Below are positions 43,275 through 51,804 of a stretch of 64,000 nt of DNA, piece by piece (the stretch's first letter is position 1; each line of letters starts with the position of its first letter). The translations under genes were made by a program, and so were the position numbers. Below the pieces are notes generated by a model, which saw only the letters and a list, made by a program, of their open reading frames with translations, had not been told where the DNA came from and searched no databases. The stretch spans positions 1 to 64,000 of the forward strand of contig CAOKDX010000016.1 of the NCBI GenBank assembly GCA_948467395.1, read 5' to 3'. Source of the DNA: an uncultured Clostridia bacterium. GTDB taxonomy: Bacteria > Bacillota > Clostridia > Lachnospirales > Lachnospiraceae.

Positions 43275-45752
43275 TTATAATACCATAATATACATATAAT
43301 ATAATTTCTTCATAAGCTTTGCGTCATCGTACGCCTTCCGCCGGATCCTGTCAAACTGCATACGGAACTCGGCATGCTGTGCCTCCGTTATATCATCCGG
43401 GCCAAACCTGGCATGATATACCAGACCGACATATTCCGTAATCTGATCCACTGACATCTCCATTGCCTCCGCGATGGCGGCAGCGTAATCCGCCAGTGAC
43501 TGTCCCCGGTATGCAGCACCTCTTTTATTGAACAGCGGCATCAGATGCCGGTGTGCCATTCGGATTCTCCGTTTCATCCGCAGGCTCTGCAGGCTCTTCA
43601 TAAAGAGATACTGGCGGATCCTCCGCTCTCCCTCCAGGACAGCGGCTATCAGGATCAGCACAATGAGAGCCTCAAGAACAATCCTCAGTACACGGTTCAT
43701 GGATTTCCCAGTGGACGGCAGCGCCCCCTTCTGTCCCTCCGGTTTCGTTTCCCTCTCAATATCATCAAAGGTCATATCCTCCTGGGGAACCTGCGTCACT
43801 GCCGGAGTAGGTGTGGCCAGCTCCGGCTCCTCCTGTGAACTGTCCGGCGTATCCGGTTCGTCCGGCTCCTGGTCCCTCTGGGTATCATCAGAGGAGCTGT
43901 TCCCCTGCTGGTTGCCGGCATTCTCTCCGATTCCCGGCGTCACCTCCATCGGCACGAAGCCGTACTGGTCGCTGTAGACCTCAATCCAGGCATGGGCATC
44001 GTTATCGGGCACGGAAATCTCGGCATTCTCATTCGTCCCCGCCGTCAGCTCCTTCGCGGATACATACATGCCTTCCACATACCGGGTCGGAATCCCCACA
44101 CCCCGGAGCAGAATTGCCGCTGTGGTGGCATAATACGTACAATACCCCCTCTTTCCCTCTTTCAGGAAATATTCCACCGTATCCCTGCCGGAGGGAGTCC
44201 TTCCCGGCGCCAGGGTATACTCGGTATCTCTTGTGATATAGTTCTTAACCATATGCAGGATATACCGTATATTGCCGGTTCCACTCTGCAGCTGTTTATA
44301 TTGGACCCCATTGTCTTCCAGATATTCTTTAAAATCATCACAGACTGTGGTGAGATTGGAAGGCACCTGCAGATAATATTTCTTTGCAAACTCCGTCATA
44401 AGCTGCCGCTCGGTATTCGTTTTCACCCAGAATTCCCCTCCCAGCATAGAATAATTCTGGGACAGCAGATCCCGGCGCATCACCACAGGCGAGGTGAGAA
44501 AATATTCCATTGTATAATCAATCCCGCCGGTCTCAATATCCATCTTTCCATTTTCCTTTGTCTGGAACGGCACAGTGGGCAGGTACGGAACAAGATAATT
44601 GCCATAGCCAAATGCCAGATTGCGGATCCGAAGCGTTCCCTTCCCCCACTTATTGTCGCCGCTGGCCGAACTTTTTTCAGCCTCCTTGTATAGCTTCATA
44701 TGCCAGGCATCCGGTGAGATCCCCTGCTGTTCCAGCACAGCCAGATCCGACTGGTATTCGGAATCTCCCTGCAGGGACGTCCATCGGCTGTCCTCATAGT
44801 GGTCCCCCACATATCCCTTGAGATACATTCCGGAACTGTTATTCACCATGCCAGACAGCTTGATCATTATCTCTCCCGTATAATCTACCTTTTCCTTATC
44901 ACCGATCTCCCCATAGTCAATGGCATCGCCGTTAAAGTGCGACTTGATCCAGGAAAAGACCTCCTCGCCGCTCCAGGACATCAGCGCCACGACGGAATTT
45001 TTCGTCTCTGTGATGCTGTCCTTTTTGTCCTCATAACGCGCCGGCGGCATATAGAGATAGGTGATCCCGCCGGCCGCCAGTCCGATCAGCATCAGCAGGA
45101 TGGACAGCTTCTGCCGCATCCTCCGGTCCGTGGCATCGGTTTTCAGATGCCTTGTGCCGATAATGGACATGGCCACGATAAGATAGGTAAAAAGGTTGCT
45201 GAAATATCCCAGTCTTCCGACCACCAGAGGCAGGATCACGAAAGGGACGGTTACCGCCAGAAATACCGCAGACCGGCGGCGGCGGTAGAAAAAGGCGCTG
45301 ATCACCACAATCAGGTAGACTCCCATAAGAATCAGGACAAATGAAGTACAAAACCGGGCACTGGCACTCTCTTTTCCCGGGTCATATGCCAGAAGCGTCA
45401 GCTTACTGCCAGAATAATTCATAAACTCCTTCAGAAAAGCATTCACCATGACTACAAAGCCCTTCTGGATCTGACTGCGGAAATAGAACAGAATCATAAG
45501 AAAGAATACGGTGATTCCCGCGATTCCGTATAATTTCCCCCTGTGAAATGTTTCAAGCACCGTAAAAAGACCATAGAAAAGAATGGCGGCAAGGAACATC
45601 ACCAGGGTACAGATCAACCTGCTGAAGGATAGCTGCAGACTGGTGGCGGTACACATCACTGCCGAATAAACACCCAGAAACACCAGTACCACCTGGCTGA
45701 TTTCCAATATAAAATTGATCAGTTTGTTGTTTCTAGACCTCAAATTCTTCAC
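43275..45752 (-). CDS. Membrane transglutaminase-like protein (TgpA-type)
   Basis: An 825-residue protein. Six to eight N-terminal helices (about 10-250) precede an outer transglutaminase-like domain with Cys in KRGYCTYYATTAAILL, His in NDAHAWIEVY and MEVTPGIG at the third catalytic position, where Glu replaces the usual Asp. A Pro/Ser/Glu-rich linker, another helix (about 690-710) and a cytoplasmic DUF4129-like tail with a conserved LADYAAAI segment follow. It forms the standard trio with MoxR and DUF58 genes, overlapping the DUF58 gene by 20 nt. The trio is thought to fold or modify exported proteins; the substrate is unknown. Confidence 0.85.
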   Translation of the reverse strand: MKNLRSRNNKLINFILEISQVVLVFLGVYSAVMCTATSLQLSFSRLICTLVMFLAAILFYGLFTVLETFHRGKLYGIAGITVFFLMILFYFRSQIQKGFVVMVNAFLKEFMNYSGSKLTLLAYDPGKESASARFCTSFVLILMGVYLIVVISAFFYRRRRSAVFLAVTVPFVILPLVVGRLGYFSNLFTYLIVAMSIIGTRHLKTDATDRRMRQKLSILLMLIGLAAGGITYLYMPPARYEDKKDSITETKNSVVALMSWSGEEVFSWIKSHFNGDAIDYGEIGDKEKVDYTGEIMIKLSGMVNNSSGMYLKGYVGDHYEDSRWTSLQGDSEYQSDLAVLEQQGISPDAWHMKLYKEAEKSSASGDNKWGKGTLRIRNLAFGYGNYLVPYLPTVPFQTKENGKMDIETGGIDYTMEYFLTSPVVMRRDLLSQNYSMLGGEFWVKTNTERQLMTEFAKKYYLQVPSNLTTVCDDFKEYLEDNGVQYKQLQSGTGNIRYILHMVKNYITRDTEYTLAPGRTPSGRDTVEYFLKEGKRGYCTYYATTAAILLRGVGIPTRYVEGMYVSAKELTAGTNENAEISVPDNDAHAWIEVYSDQYGFVPMEVTPGIGENAGNQQGNSSSDDTQRDQEPDEPDTPDSSQEEPELATPTPAVTQVPQEDMTFDDIERETKPEGQKGALPSTGKSMNRVLRIVLEALIVLILIAAVLEGERRIRQYLFMKSLQSLRMKRRIRMAHRHLMPLFNKRGAAYRGQSLADYAAAIAEAMEMSVDQITEYVGLVYHARFGPDDITEAQHAEFRMQFDRIRRKAYDDAKLMKKLYYMYIMVL

Positions 45753-46869
45753 CTCGTAAATCCATCACTTCCAGACGATCCCGAACCAGTCCCATGGATT
45801 CCAGATCCGTATGGCCAGCCACCGTCAGGTACATCGCCGATTCCAGAGGCCTTCCCTCTTCCCACGCCAGATATGCCTGCACCAGTTCCTGGGCATCCTT
45901 TGTAATGCGGCACTTAAACAGCTCCTGGAACATCCAGAGAAGCTCCTCCTCCTGCTCTACGATACGCTCCTGGATCACTTCGTTTTCCCTGTCATACCAG
46001 ATATACTTCTGCGGTATGGCATTCTCAATCATGTACATGGATACGGAATAGATCCCCTGCACCAGGAGATTGCTCTCCCTGTGGCGCTGCTCCCTTCCGG
46101 CCTTCGTCTTGTCCCCGGCAACACACAGATCCACAAATATATTGACTACCTTTGTCAGCGGCAGGCTGCCCTCCTTCACCATAAGGCTTCCTGTCTTTCC
46201 ACTGAGTTTCCAGTGAATCGTCTGGATCTTGTCCCCATCGGCAAATTCCCGCACATTAAATATCTCCGACGGATCGTCCCCCTTCTTGTACAGAGAGAAC
46301 CGGTCGCTGTCCTCCTCCGTCTCATTGTACCACCCGTCCCGGTCCAGATACATATCCTTCAGCGGCGGCAGCACCAGGACATTCTGCGTCTCGAAATTCT
46401 TTCCCACCGTCCAGGCAAATATGTTCAGATAATCATAAATTTTCACGCTCTCCACCTGAATTGCCACATTTCCGCAGTTCTGTATAACCACCGGGATCCT
46501 TCGGTCACGCTTCTTTCCCGAATCCACAGAGAAACGCACCTTCATCCTGCCCTTTTCCCCCGAAAAAAGATTCTCATACCGCACCCGGGCGATTCCTTTT
46601 GTAATGGGGAGGATCCGGCTTCCATTTTCCACAGAAAGAGTGATGGCCGCCCGGGCCGGTTTGTCCATATCCTCCTTCTCCGCCAACGGATTTTTCGAGT
46701 CAACGGCTATGGTGATGCGCAGCCTCTGCATGATAAGAAATACCAGCATAACTACCGGTATGATAATAAGCAGCCCCATGACGGCCACTGCCCCAAATTC
46801 CATATAGAATATCGAGATGAACAGCCCCAGCAGAAAAAGAAATGCAAAAAGCAGTGTTCCTATCGTCAT
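45733..46869 (-). CDS. DUF58 domain protein
   Basis: A 378-residue protein with two N-terminal membrane helices (about 4-46), a beta-rich middle and the DUF58 signature GDKIQTIHWKLSGKTGSLMVKE near residue 215, a possible von Willebrand-like metal site. It lies 12 nt after moxR and overlaps the transglutaminase gene, so the three are translated together. DUF58 proteins are thought to be partners of MoxR ATPases, which may load or activate them. Confidence 0.88.
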   Translation of the reverse strand: MTIGTLLFAFLFLLGLFISIFYMEFGAVAVMGLLIIIPVVMLVFLIMQRLRITIAVDSKNPLAEKEDMDKPARAAITLSVENGSRILPITKGIARVRYENLFSGEKGRMKVRFSVDSGKKRDRRIPVVIQNCGNVAIQVESVKIYDYLNIFAWTVGKNFETQNVLVLPPLKDMYLDRDGWYNETEEDSDRFSLYKKGDDPSEIFNVREFADGDKIQTIHWKLSGKTGSLMVKEGSLPLTKVVNIFVDLCVAGDKTKAGREQRHRESNLLVQGIYSVSMYMIENAIPQKYIWYDRENEVIQERIVEQEEELLWMFQELFKCRITKDAQELVQAYLAWEEGRPLESAMYLTVAGHTDLESMGLVRDRLEVMDLRGEEFEV

Positions 46870-46881
46870 CGACGTCTCCTC

Positions 46882-47808
46882 CTACAGCTTCGGTACTGGT
46901 ACCTTGTTCACAATCTCCTCTACCACATCCTGTTCTGTTATATGCGCCATACGCGCCTTGCCGTTCAGAAGAAGACGGTGCGCCAGTACTGCGGATGCCA
47001 CTCCCTGTATATCCTCAGGCAGCACAAAGGTGCGTCCCTTCACGAAAGCACGCCCCTTTGACATATCCATAAAAGCCAGCGTCCCCCGGGGGCTCACACC
47101 CAGTGAGATCATGGCATGTTTCCTTGTGCCGTCCACGATGCGGGACAGATATTTGAGGACCTTGTCGTCCACATAGATCTGTTTCACCTGATCCTGCATC
47201 TGCAGCAGCTCCCTCTTAGAAATGATCTCCTCAATGAAATCCAGCGGATTGATATCCTGGCGTTCCTTAATGAGACGCATTTCCTCCTCCATGGTGGGAT
47301 ATCCCATGGAAAGACGGATCATAAACCGGTCAAGCTGTGATTCCGGCAGCATCTGCGTACCGGCAGAGCCAACGGGATTCTGGGTGGCCACTACCACAAA
47401 GGGATTCGGCAGCTGCCGGGTGACACCGTCCACCGTCACCTGTCCCTCCTCCATAACCTCCAGGAGCGCGGACTGTGTTTTGGTGGATGTCCGGTTAATC
47501 TCGTCAGCCAGCAGAAGGTTACAGAGAATCGCACCCGGCTTATACTGGAATTCACCGTCCGCCCCAATCATATTAAAGCCCACTACATCACTGGGAAGCA
47601 CGTCCGGCGTAAACTGCAGCCGGCGCTCCGTCAGCTCCATCGCACGGGAAAAGGCCACCGCCAGCGTCGTCTTTCCCACCCCCGGCACATCCTCGATAAG
47701 AATATGCCCCTTGGCAAGAATGGCAGTCATCACCAGTTCAATGGCGTCGTCCTTGCCCCGGATCACTTTCCCCACCTCATTTAAAATAGTTTCGATCTTC
47801 TCGTTCAC
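46882..47808 (-). CDS. MoxR-family AAA+ ATPase
   Basis: A 308-residue AAA+ ATPase. Walker A is EDVPGVGKTTLAVAF near residue 37, Walker B is LLADEINRTSTKTQSALLEVM, sensor 1 is VVATQNPVGSAGT, and sensor 2 is SPRGTLAFMDMSKGRAF. MoxR proteins act like chaperones on VWA/DUF58 partners. It is the first gene of the moxR-DUF58-transglutaminase operon. Confidence 0.92.
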   Translation of the reverse strand: MNEKIETILNEVGKVIRGKDDAIELVMTAILAKGHILIEDVPGVGKTTLAVAFSRAMELTERRLQFTPDVLPSDVVGFNMIGADGEFQYKPGAILCNLLLADEINRTSTKTQSALLEVMEEGQVTVDGVTRQLPNPFVVVATQNPVGSAGTQMLPESQLDRFMIRLSMGYPTMEEEMRLIKERQDINPLDFIEEIISKRELLQMQDQVKQIYVDDKVLKYLSRIVDGTRKHAMISLGVSPRGTLAFMDMSKGRAFVKGRTFVLPEDIQGVASAVLAHRLLLNGKARMAHITEQDVVEEIVNKVPVPKL

Positions 47809-47903
47809 CTTTTGTTCTCCTTTCCTTCCCCTAATGCGGATTTCTCCACATGTACCATACTATCCTGTCAGCCCGGCAGCGATACTAACCCGTGCCGTTG
47901 AGC

Positions 47904-47954
47904 CAAGAAAACGCCGTGTCCCTCCGGCGTTCTCTGTCCGGCAGTTGCTGCCGG
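47904..47954 (-). terminator. Two hairpins terminating murA
   Basis: On the minus strand, CCGGCAG-CAA-CTGCCGG (47938-47954) is followed by AACGCCG/CGGCGTT (47910-47931) and TTTCTT. Confidence 0.8.
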
Positions 47955-47973
47955 AATATATTGCATTTCCTGA

Positions 47974-49272
47974 TTAGGATACTTTCATCTTAAATTTGCG
48001 GACAGCCCGTTCGTCCTCCGCATCGATCTTGTCTATATTGCCGCCAAGACCACGGATCTTCTCCTCAAAGTTTTCATACCCCCGCTCTATATACTGGATA
48101 TGGTCCACACAGGTAAATCCCTCTGCTGCCAGTCCGGCCATAACAAGCGCCGCCCCTGCCCGGAGATCCGGTGCGCTCACAGAAGCGCCTGTCAATCCGT
48201 CCACCCCTGTGATAATGGCAGCATTTCCTTCCACCGTAATATTGGCTCCCATCCGTCGCAGCTCCCCTACATATTTGAGCCGCGTCTCAAAAATCGTTTC
48301 CGTCACAATGCTGGTTCCCTCCGACAGGGCCAGCAGCGTTGTCATCTGCGGCTGCATATCCGTGGGAAATCCCGGATACGGCATGGTCTTGACATTGGCA
48401 TAGGACAATCTGTGATCCGCCGTCACATGAACACAGTCATCGAATTCCTCCACCCTGGCGCCAATCTCCACCAGCTTGGCCGTAATCGCCTCCAGATGCT
48501 TCGGAATCACGTTCTGGATATACACATCGCCGCCGGTAGCGGCCACTGCCAGCATATAAGTCCCCGCCTCGATCTGATCCGGAATAATGGAATATTCACT
48601 GCCGTGCAGGGATTCCACGCCGCGGATACGGATGGCGTCCGTTCCGGCACCCCTTATATTGGCTCCCATGCTGTTCAGGAAGTTTGCCACATCAACAATG
48701 TGCGGCTCCTTCGCCGGATTTTCAATAATCGTCCTGCCCTCTGCCATACATGCCGCCATCATAATATTAATGGTGGCCCCTACACTGGGACAGTCCAGAT
48801 AGATATGTTCCCCCGCTAGTCTCTCCGCGCTGGCGTCAATCTTGCCATGATGAATGGTCACCTGGGCGCCCAGCTGCTCAAAGCCCTTGATATGCTGGTC
48901 TATGGGCCGGCTGCCGATCTGACAGCCCCCCGGAAGCGCCACCAGCGCCTTTTTATATTTCCCCAGCAATGCCCCCACAAGGTAGTATGATCCGCGGATC
49001 TTGCGGATCGCATCCTCATCCACGCTGGTATTGCTGATCAAAGCTCCATTTATCTTTACGGTATGGGTGTCCACACGTTCCACGATGGCACCGATCCCCT
49101 CTATTGCATCCAATAGGACATGGACATCGTCCACATCCGGGAGATTTTCGATCATTACCGGCTCGTTGGCCATAATCGCCGCGACAATAATACCCAGCGC
49201 CGCATTTTTCGCGCCGCCGATGGTCACTTCTCCCCTTAATGGCGTTCCACCTTTAATAATGTATTGTTTCAT
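47974..49272 (-). CDS. murA: UDP-N-acetylglucosamine 1-carboxyvinyltransferase
   Basis: A 432-residue cytoplasmic enzyme that adds enolpyruvate to UDP-GlcNAc, the first committed step of peptidoglycan synthesis and the fosfomycin target. It has the start KGGTPLRGEVTIGGAKNAAL, the active-site Cys in LPGGCQIGSRPIDQHIKG and the C-terminal DLRAGAALVMAGLAAEG. GGAGGT lies 6 nt before the ATG at 49272. Firmicutes often carry two copies (murA/murB or murAA/murAB types); I cannot say which this is. Confidence 0.95.
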   Translation of the reverse strand: MKQYIIKGGTPLRGEVTIGGAKNAALGIIVAAIMANEPVMIENLPDVDDVHVLLDAIEGIGAIVERVDTHTVKINGALISNTSVDEDAIRKIRGSYYLVGALLGKYKKALVALPGGCQIGSRPIDQHIKGFEQLGAQVTIHHGKIDASAERLAGEHIYLDCPSVGATINIMMAACMAEGRTIIENPAKEPHIVDVANFLNSMGANIRGAGTDAIRIRGVESLHGSEYSIIPDQIEAGTYMLAVAATGGDVYIQNVIPKHLEAITAKLVEIGARVEEFDDCVHVTADHRLSYANVKTMPYPGFPTDMQPQMTTLLALSEGTSIVTETIFETRLKYVGELRRMGANITVEGNAAIITGVDGLTGASVSAPDLRAGAALVMAGLAAEGFTCVDHIQYIERGYENFEEKIRGLGGNIDKIDAEDERAVRKFKMKVS

Positions 49273-49387
49273 TATTACCTCCACAGATAGAAACGTACTC
49301 TGCTCTTGTTTTTTCTTGCATCATTATCTTAGTATAACACAATTTTGACATTTGTAAAACGGCAATTTGAATACTTTTCACAAAAAA

Positions 49388-49960
49388 TCAACGCCGCTTT
49401 TTCACAGAATAACCAAATTTTCCTATCCTGCGGCCGAGTTCAAAATATTCTCCATGAGAATAGGAGACAAGCCCTGTGCCGTTCAATTCAAACTTTCCAT
49501 TTTCGTTCATATATCTCTCACTGACCTGTACTGTCGTCACTTCTGCCAGAAACATATGATGGCTTCCCAGTTCCAGTACGTCACTTACCCGGCATTCCAG
49601 GCTCAGGGGACTCTCCGCAATGATGGGCGCGTGCTCCAGTGTCTCTGCCGGGAGAGCCGTCAGCTCCATGGCGGCAAATTTATCCACGTCCCTGCCGGAT
49701 TTCACGCCGCACCAATCCGTGGCATAGGTAAGCTCCCTGGTGGTGAGATTAATGACAAACTCCCCCGTCTCCCGGATCAGACCATAAGAATACCGCTCCG
49801 GGCGTACAGAAATAGAGACCATCACCGGATCGGAGCACACCGTGCCGGTCCACGCAATCGTCACAATATCTTTCCTGCCGTCCCTCCCGGCGCAGCTTAC
49901 CATCACCGCCGGCACCGGGTACAGCATATTGCCCGCCTTCCATACCTGTTTCCCATCCAT
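49388..49960 (-). CDS. Flavin reductase family protein
   Basis: A 190-residue protein with the FMN-binding split-barrel fold of the flavin reductase-like family (YPVPAVMVSCAG, DIVTIAWTGTVCSDPVMVSISVRP, TGEFVINLTTREL). It binds FMN and is likely to reduce flavin with NAD(P)H or to act as a small flavoprotein. The partner is unknown. It follows the 466-residue unknown protein by 14 nt and may share its transcript. Confidence 0.85.
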   Translation of the reverse strand: MDGKQVWKAGNMLYPVPAVMVSCAGRDGRKDIVTIAWTGTVCSDPVMVSISVRPERYSYGLIRETGEFVINLTTRELTYATDWCGVKSGRDVDKFAAMELTALPAETLEHAPIIAESPLSLECRVSDVLELGSHHMFLAEVTTVQVSERYMNENGKFELNGTGLVSYSHGEYFELGRRIGKFGYSVKKRR

Positions 49961-49974
49961 AAACGAATCCCTCC

Positions 49975-51375
49975 CTACATATGTATCTTATAGATCAGCT
50001 TATCCGACAGATCCTTGTAGATGGAGAGAAAGCAGTCCACCTCATCAAAGGGCCCCGACAGCATCACCACAATATCACTGTCGTTGTCCTCTATCATGGC
50101 CAGAAGATCCCCCGCTGTTTTTTCTGTTATCTCCGATGCGTCCGTCACCAGCATACATGTTCCCGCCAGCTTCTCCTTCTGCTGGGAGAGCTCCAGCTCA
50201 TTCAGCTTATCTGCGGCAATCTTCGCGATCTTTCGCATGGGCTGCTGGCCCTGGCGGTGCAGCTCCTTCGTAATACGCTTTGCCACTGCGAGAACGATCC
50301 TCTCCTCACCGCCGGCAAAGACAAAATGAGCCTCGTCATCATCCCGCCGCATATGGGCGATGGTACTTTTCAGCGTGCGGTAGGAGACACCTCTCTCCGA
50401 TATATCCTCAGGATCGTCCTCCCACTCCTCATCTGTCTGAAGCAGCGGCGCCTGTTCCTTTTGTTCCCTCTGTTCCGCCGGTTTATCCCGTTTTACCACC
50501 CTGGGAGCCGATACAAAATCCCCGGTATATTCTCCCGGCTCCTCCTCTTCTGCTGGAACGTTTCTCTCCTCCTCCGGCTCCACATCCACTGGTTCCTCCG
50601 GCCCTGACTGCGGTTCCGGTTCTTTTTTCTCCGGCTTCTGTTCCGTTTTTGTCTCTTTTTTATAGGGGGCCGATACCGACTCCTGATCCAGGTTCAGATC
50701 AAGCTCTGCCACATCTGCCCGGGGCATGGCGTACGCAATCCTCTCTTCCCTGTCCGGTTCTTCCGGTTCCGGTATCTCCTCATCTCCAGGCGGCTGCCAG
50801 TCCGGAGCCTCACAACGCCTCATGAGCTCCATGGCCTTGTCGATAATCCTTCCCTCACCAAACCACAGCTTGAGATCCCGGCATTCCTGGATGCATTCTT
50901 CCCTCATGCCCTCCATCTCATACAGCAGGGCCAGCTGATATCCCCATTCCTCGGTATACTCTTCTTTTTTTAATTCCTCCAGTATGCTGATCAGCGTGGC
51001 CCGGGATTCCCCCTGGGCCTTCGCCAGCAGATACCGCAGCTCAAAAGTATCCAGGGTCACCTTCCCTGCAAATTCATAAGTAAGAAACAGCTCCCTTGCC
51101 TCATCCATGTTTCCCATCCGTATCACCAGGCGGAGCAGCCGGTTCAGAATGTAACGCGAATGCGTTCTCTCATATATCAGAAAGAAGATGTCCTTCTTTT
51201 CATTCAGCCTCTCCGCCTTCTCATACAGATCCGCGAAGAGGTATAAATCTTCCAATGATTCCACTTCTGTCAGTGTGAGCGTGTCGATCAGCTCCAAAGC
51301 CTGCACAAATCTGCCTTCCTGAACTAGATCCCGTACCTGTGCACATCTGCGCATCACTTCATGTCTTTTCCCCAT
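49975..51375 (-). CDS. Unknown protein with helical N-terminus, acidic linker and compact C-terminal domain
   Basis: A 466-residue protein that I do not recognise with confidence. Residues 1-190 are helical and look like degenerate tetratricopeptide-type repeats (ALELIDTLTLTEVESLEDLYLFADLYEKAERL). Residues 200-345 are a Glu/Pro/Lys-rich linker. The last 120 residues form a conserved-looking domain with FVFAGGEERIVLAVAKRIT and MIEDNDSDIVVMLSGPFDEV, resembling the tail of AAA proteins of the CbxX/SpoVK type but without a Walker A motif. The ATG at 51375 has AGGAG upstream; the longer frame runs into the SRP RNA. Confidence 0.65.
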   Translation of the reverse strand: MGKRHEVMRRCAQVRDLVQEGRFVQALELIDTLTLTEVESLEDLYLFADLYEKAERLNEKKDIFFLIYERTHSRYILNRLLRLVIRMGNMDEARELFLTYEFAGKVTLDTFELRYLLAKAQGESRATLISILEELKKEEYTEEWGYQLALLYEMEGMREECIQECRDLKLWFGEGRIIDKAMELMRRCEAPDWQPPGDEEIPEPEEPDREERIAYAMPRADVAELDLNLDQESVSAPYKKETKTEQKPEKKEPEPQSGPEEPVDVEPEEERNVPAEEEEPGEYTGDFVSAPRVVKRDKPAEQREQKEQAPLLQTDEEWEDDPEDISERGVSYRTLKSTIAHMRRDDDEAHFVFAGGEERIVLAVAKRITKELHRQGQQPMRKIAKIAADKLNELELSQQKEKLAGTCMLVTDASEITEKTAGDLLAMIEDNDSDIVVMLSGPFDEVDCFLSIYKDLSDKLIYKIHM

Positions 51376-51473
51376 TTGTATCCTGCTCCTTACTGACAAA
51401 AAAGCCCCCAAATTGTGTAATATCTTGCAATAGGAGGCGTTTTCATTTACATTCTTCCAATTATTATATAAAT

Positions 51474-51736
51474 CCGTGCATCCCACGTCGAACCTGGCTC
51501 AAAAGACGTTACCGGAACAGTTAACTCGATCCAGGCACCCTCGCGTCACACAAAAAGCATTGCTTAGTGCTGCTTCATTCCTGACCTGACACGGTTCACA
51601 AGTTCCTGTTGCACAAGACCCGGACGTCAGCGCCACTTATTCTGGGCAGCTCTTCGTCATCAGGCCCTCGGTGGGACAACACCCCTGCTGTAGCGGATTG
51701 CAGGTACAGGGCACCGCTATCTCCCCGGCTGCACGG
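51474..51736 (-). ncRNA. ffs: Signal recognition particle RNA (large, scRNA type)
   Basis: The minus strand has the SRP helix 8 core GTCAGGTCAGGAATGAAGCA (near 51574-51594) and the Alu-domain blocks GGTGCCCTGTACCTGCAATC and CGCTACAGCAGGGGT. The ends CCGTGCA (near 51736) and TGCACGG (51474-51480) pair to close helix 5. Its length of about 263 nt fits the Bacillus/Clostridium form with an Alu domain, not the short E. coli 4.5S form. It guides membrane and secreted proteins to the membrane with Ffh. Confidence 0.92.
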
Positions 51737-51761
51737 AAGTATTAACAATCATACAGTGTTG

Positions 51762-51790
51762 ATTATATCTTTTTTTAGGTTTTCTGTCAA
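51762..51790 (-). promoter_or_regulatory. Strong sigma-A promoter of the SRP RNA gene
   Basis: Consensus TTGACA (51785-51790) and TATAAT (51762-51767) with a 17-nt spacer. The mature 5' end is about 25 nt after the -10, so a short 5' leader may be trimmed off. Confidence 0.88.
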
Positions 51791-51804
51791 GCATAGGATA
51801 ACAT

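Noticed and set aside
45811..47061. 416-codon plus-strand frame
   Set aside because: It is the complement of the DUF58 and MoxR genes, His/Arg-rich as expected of an antisense shadow, and has no start site.
50280..50825. Pro-rich plus-strand frame of 181 codons
   Set aside because: It is the complement of the Glu-rich linker of the minus-strand protein; the Pro/Ser bias comes from the codon complement.
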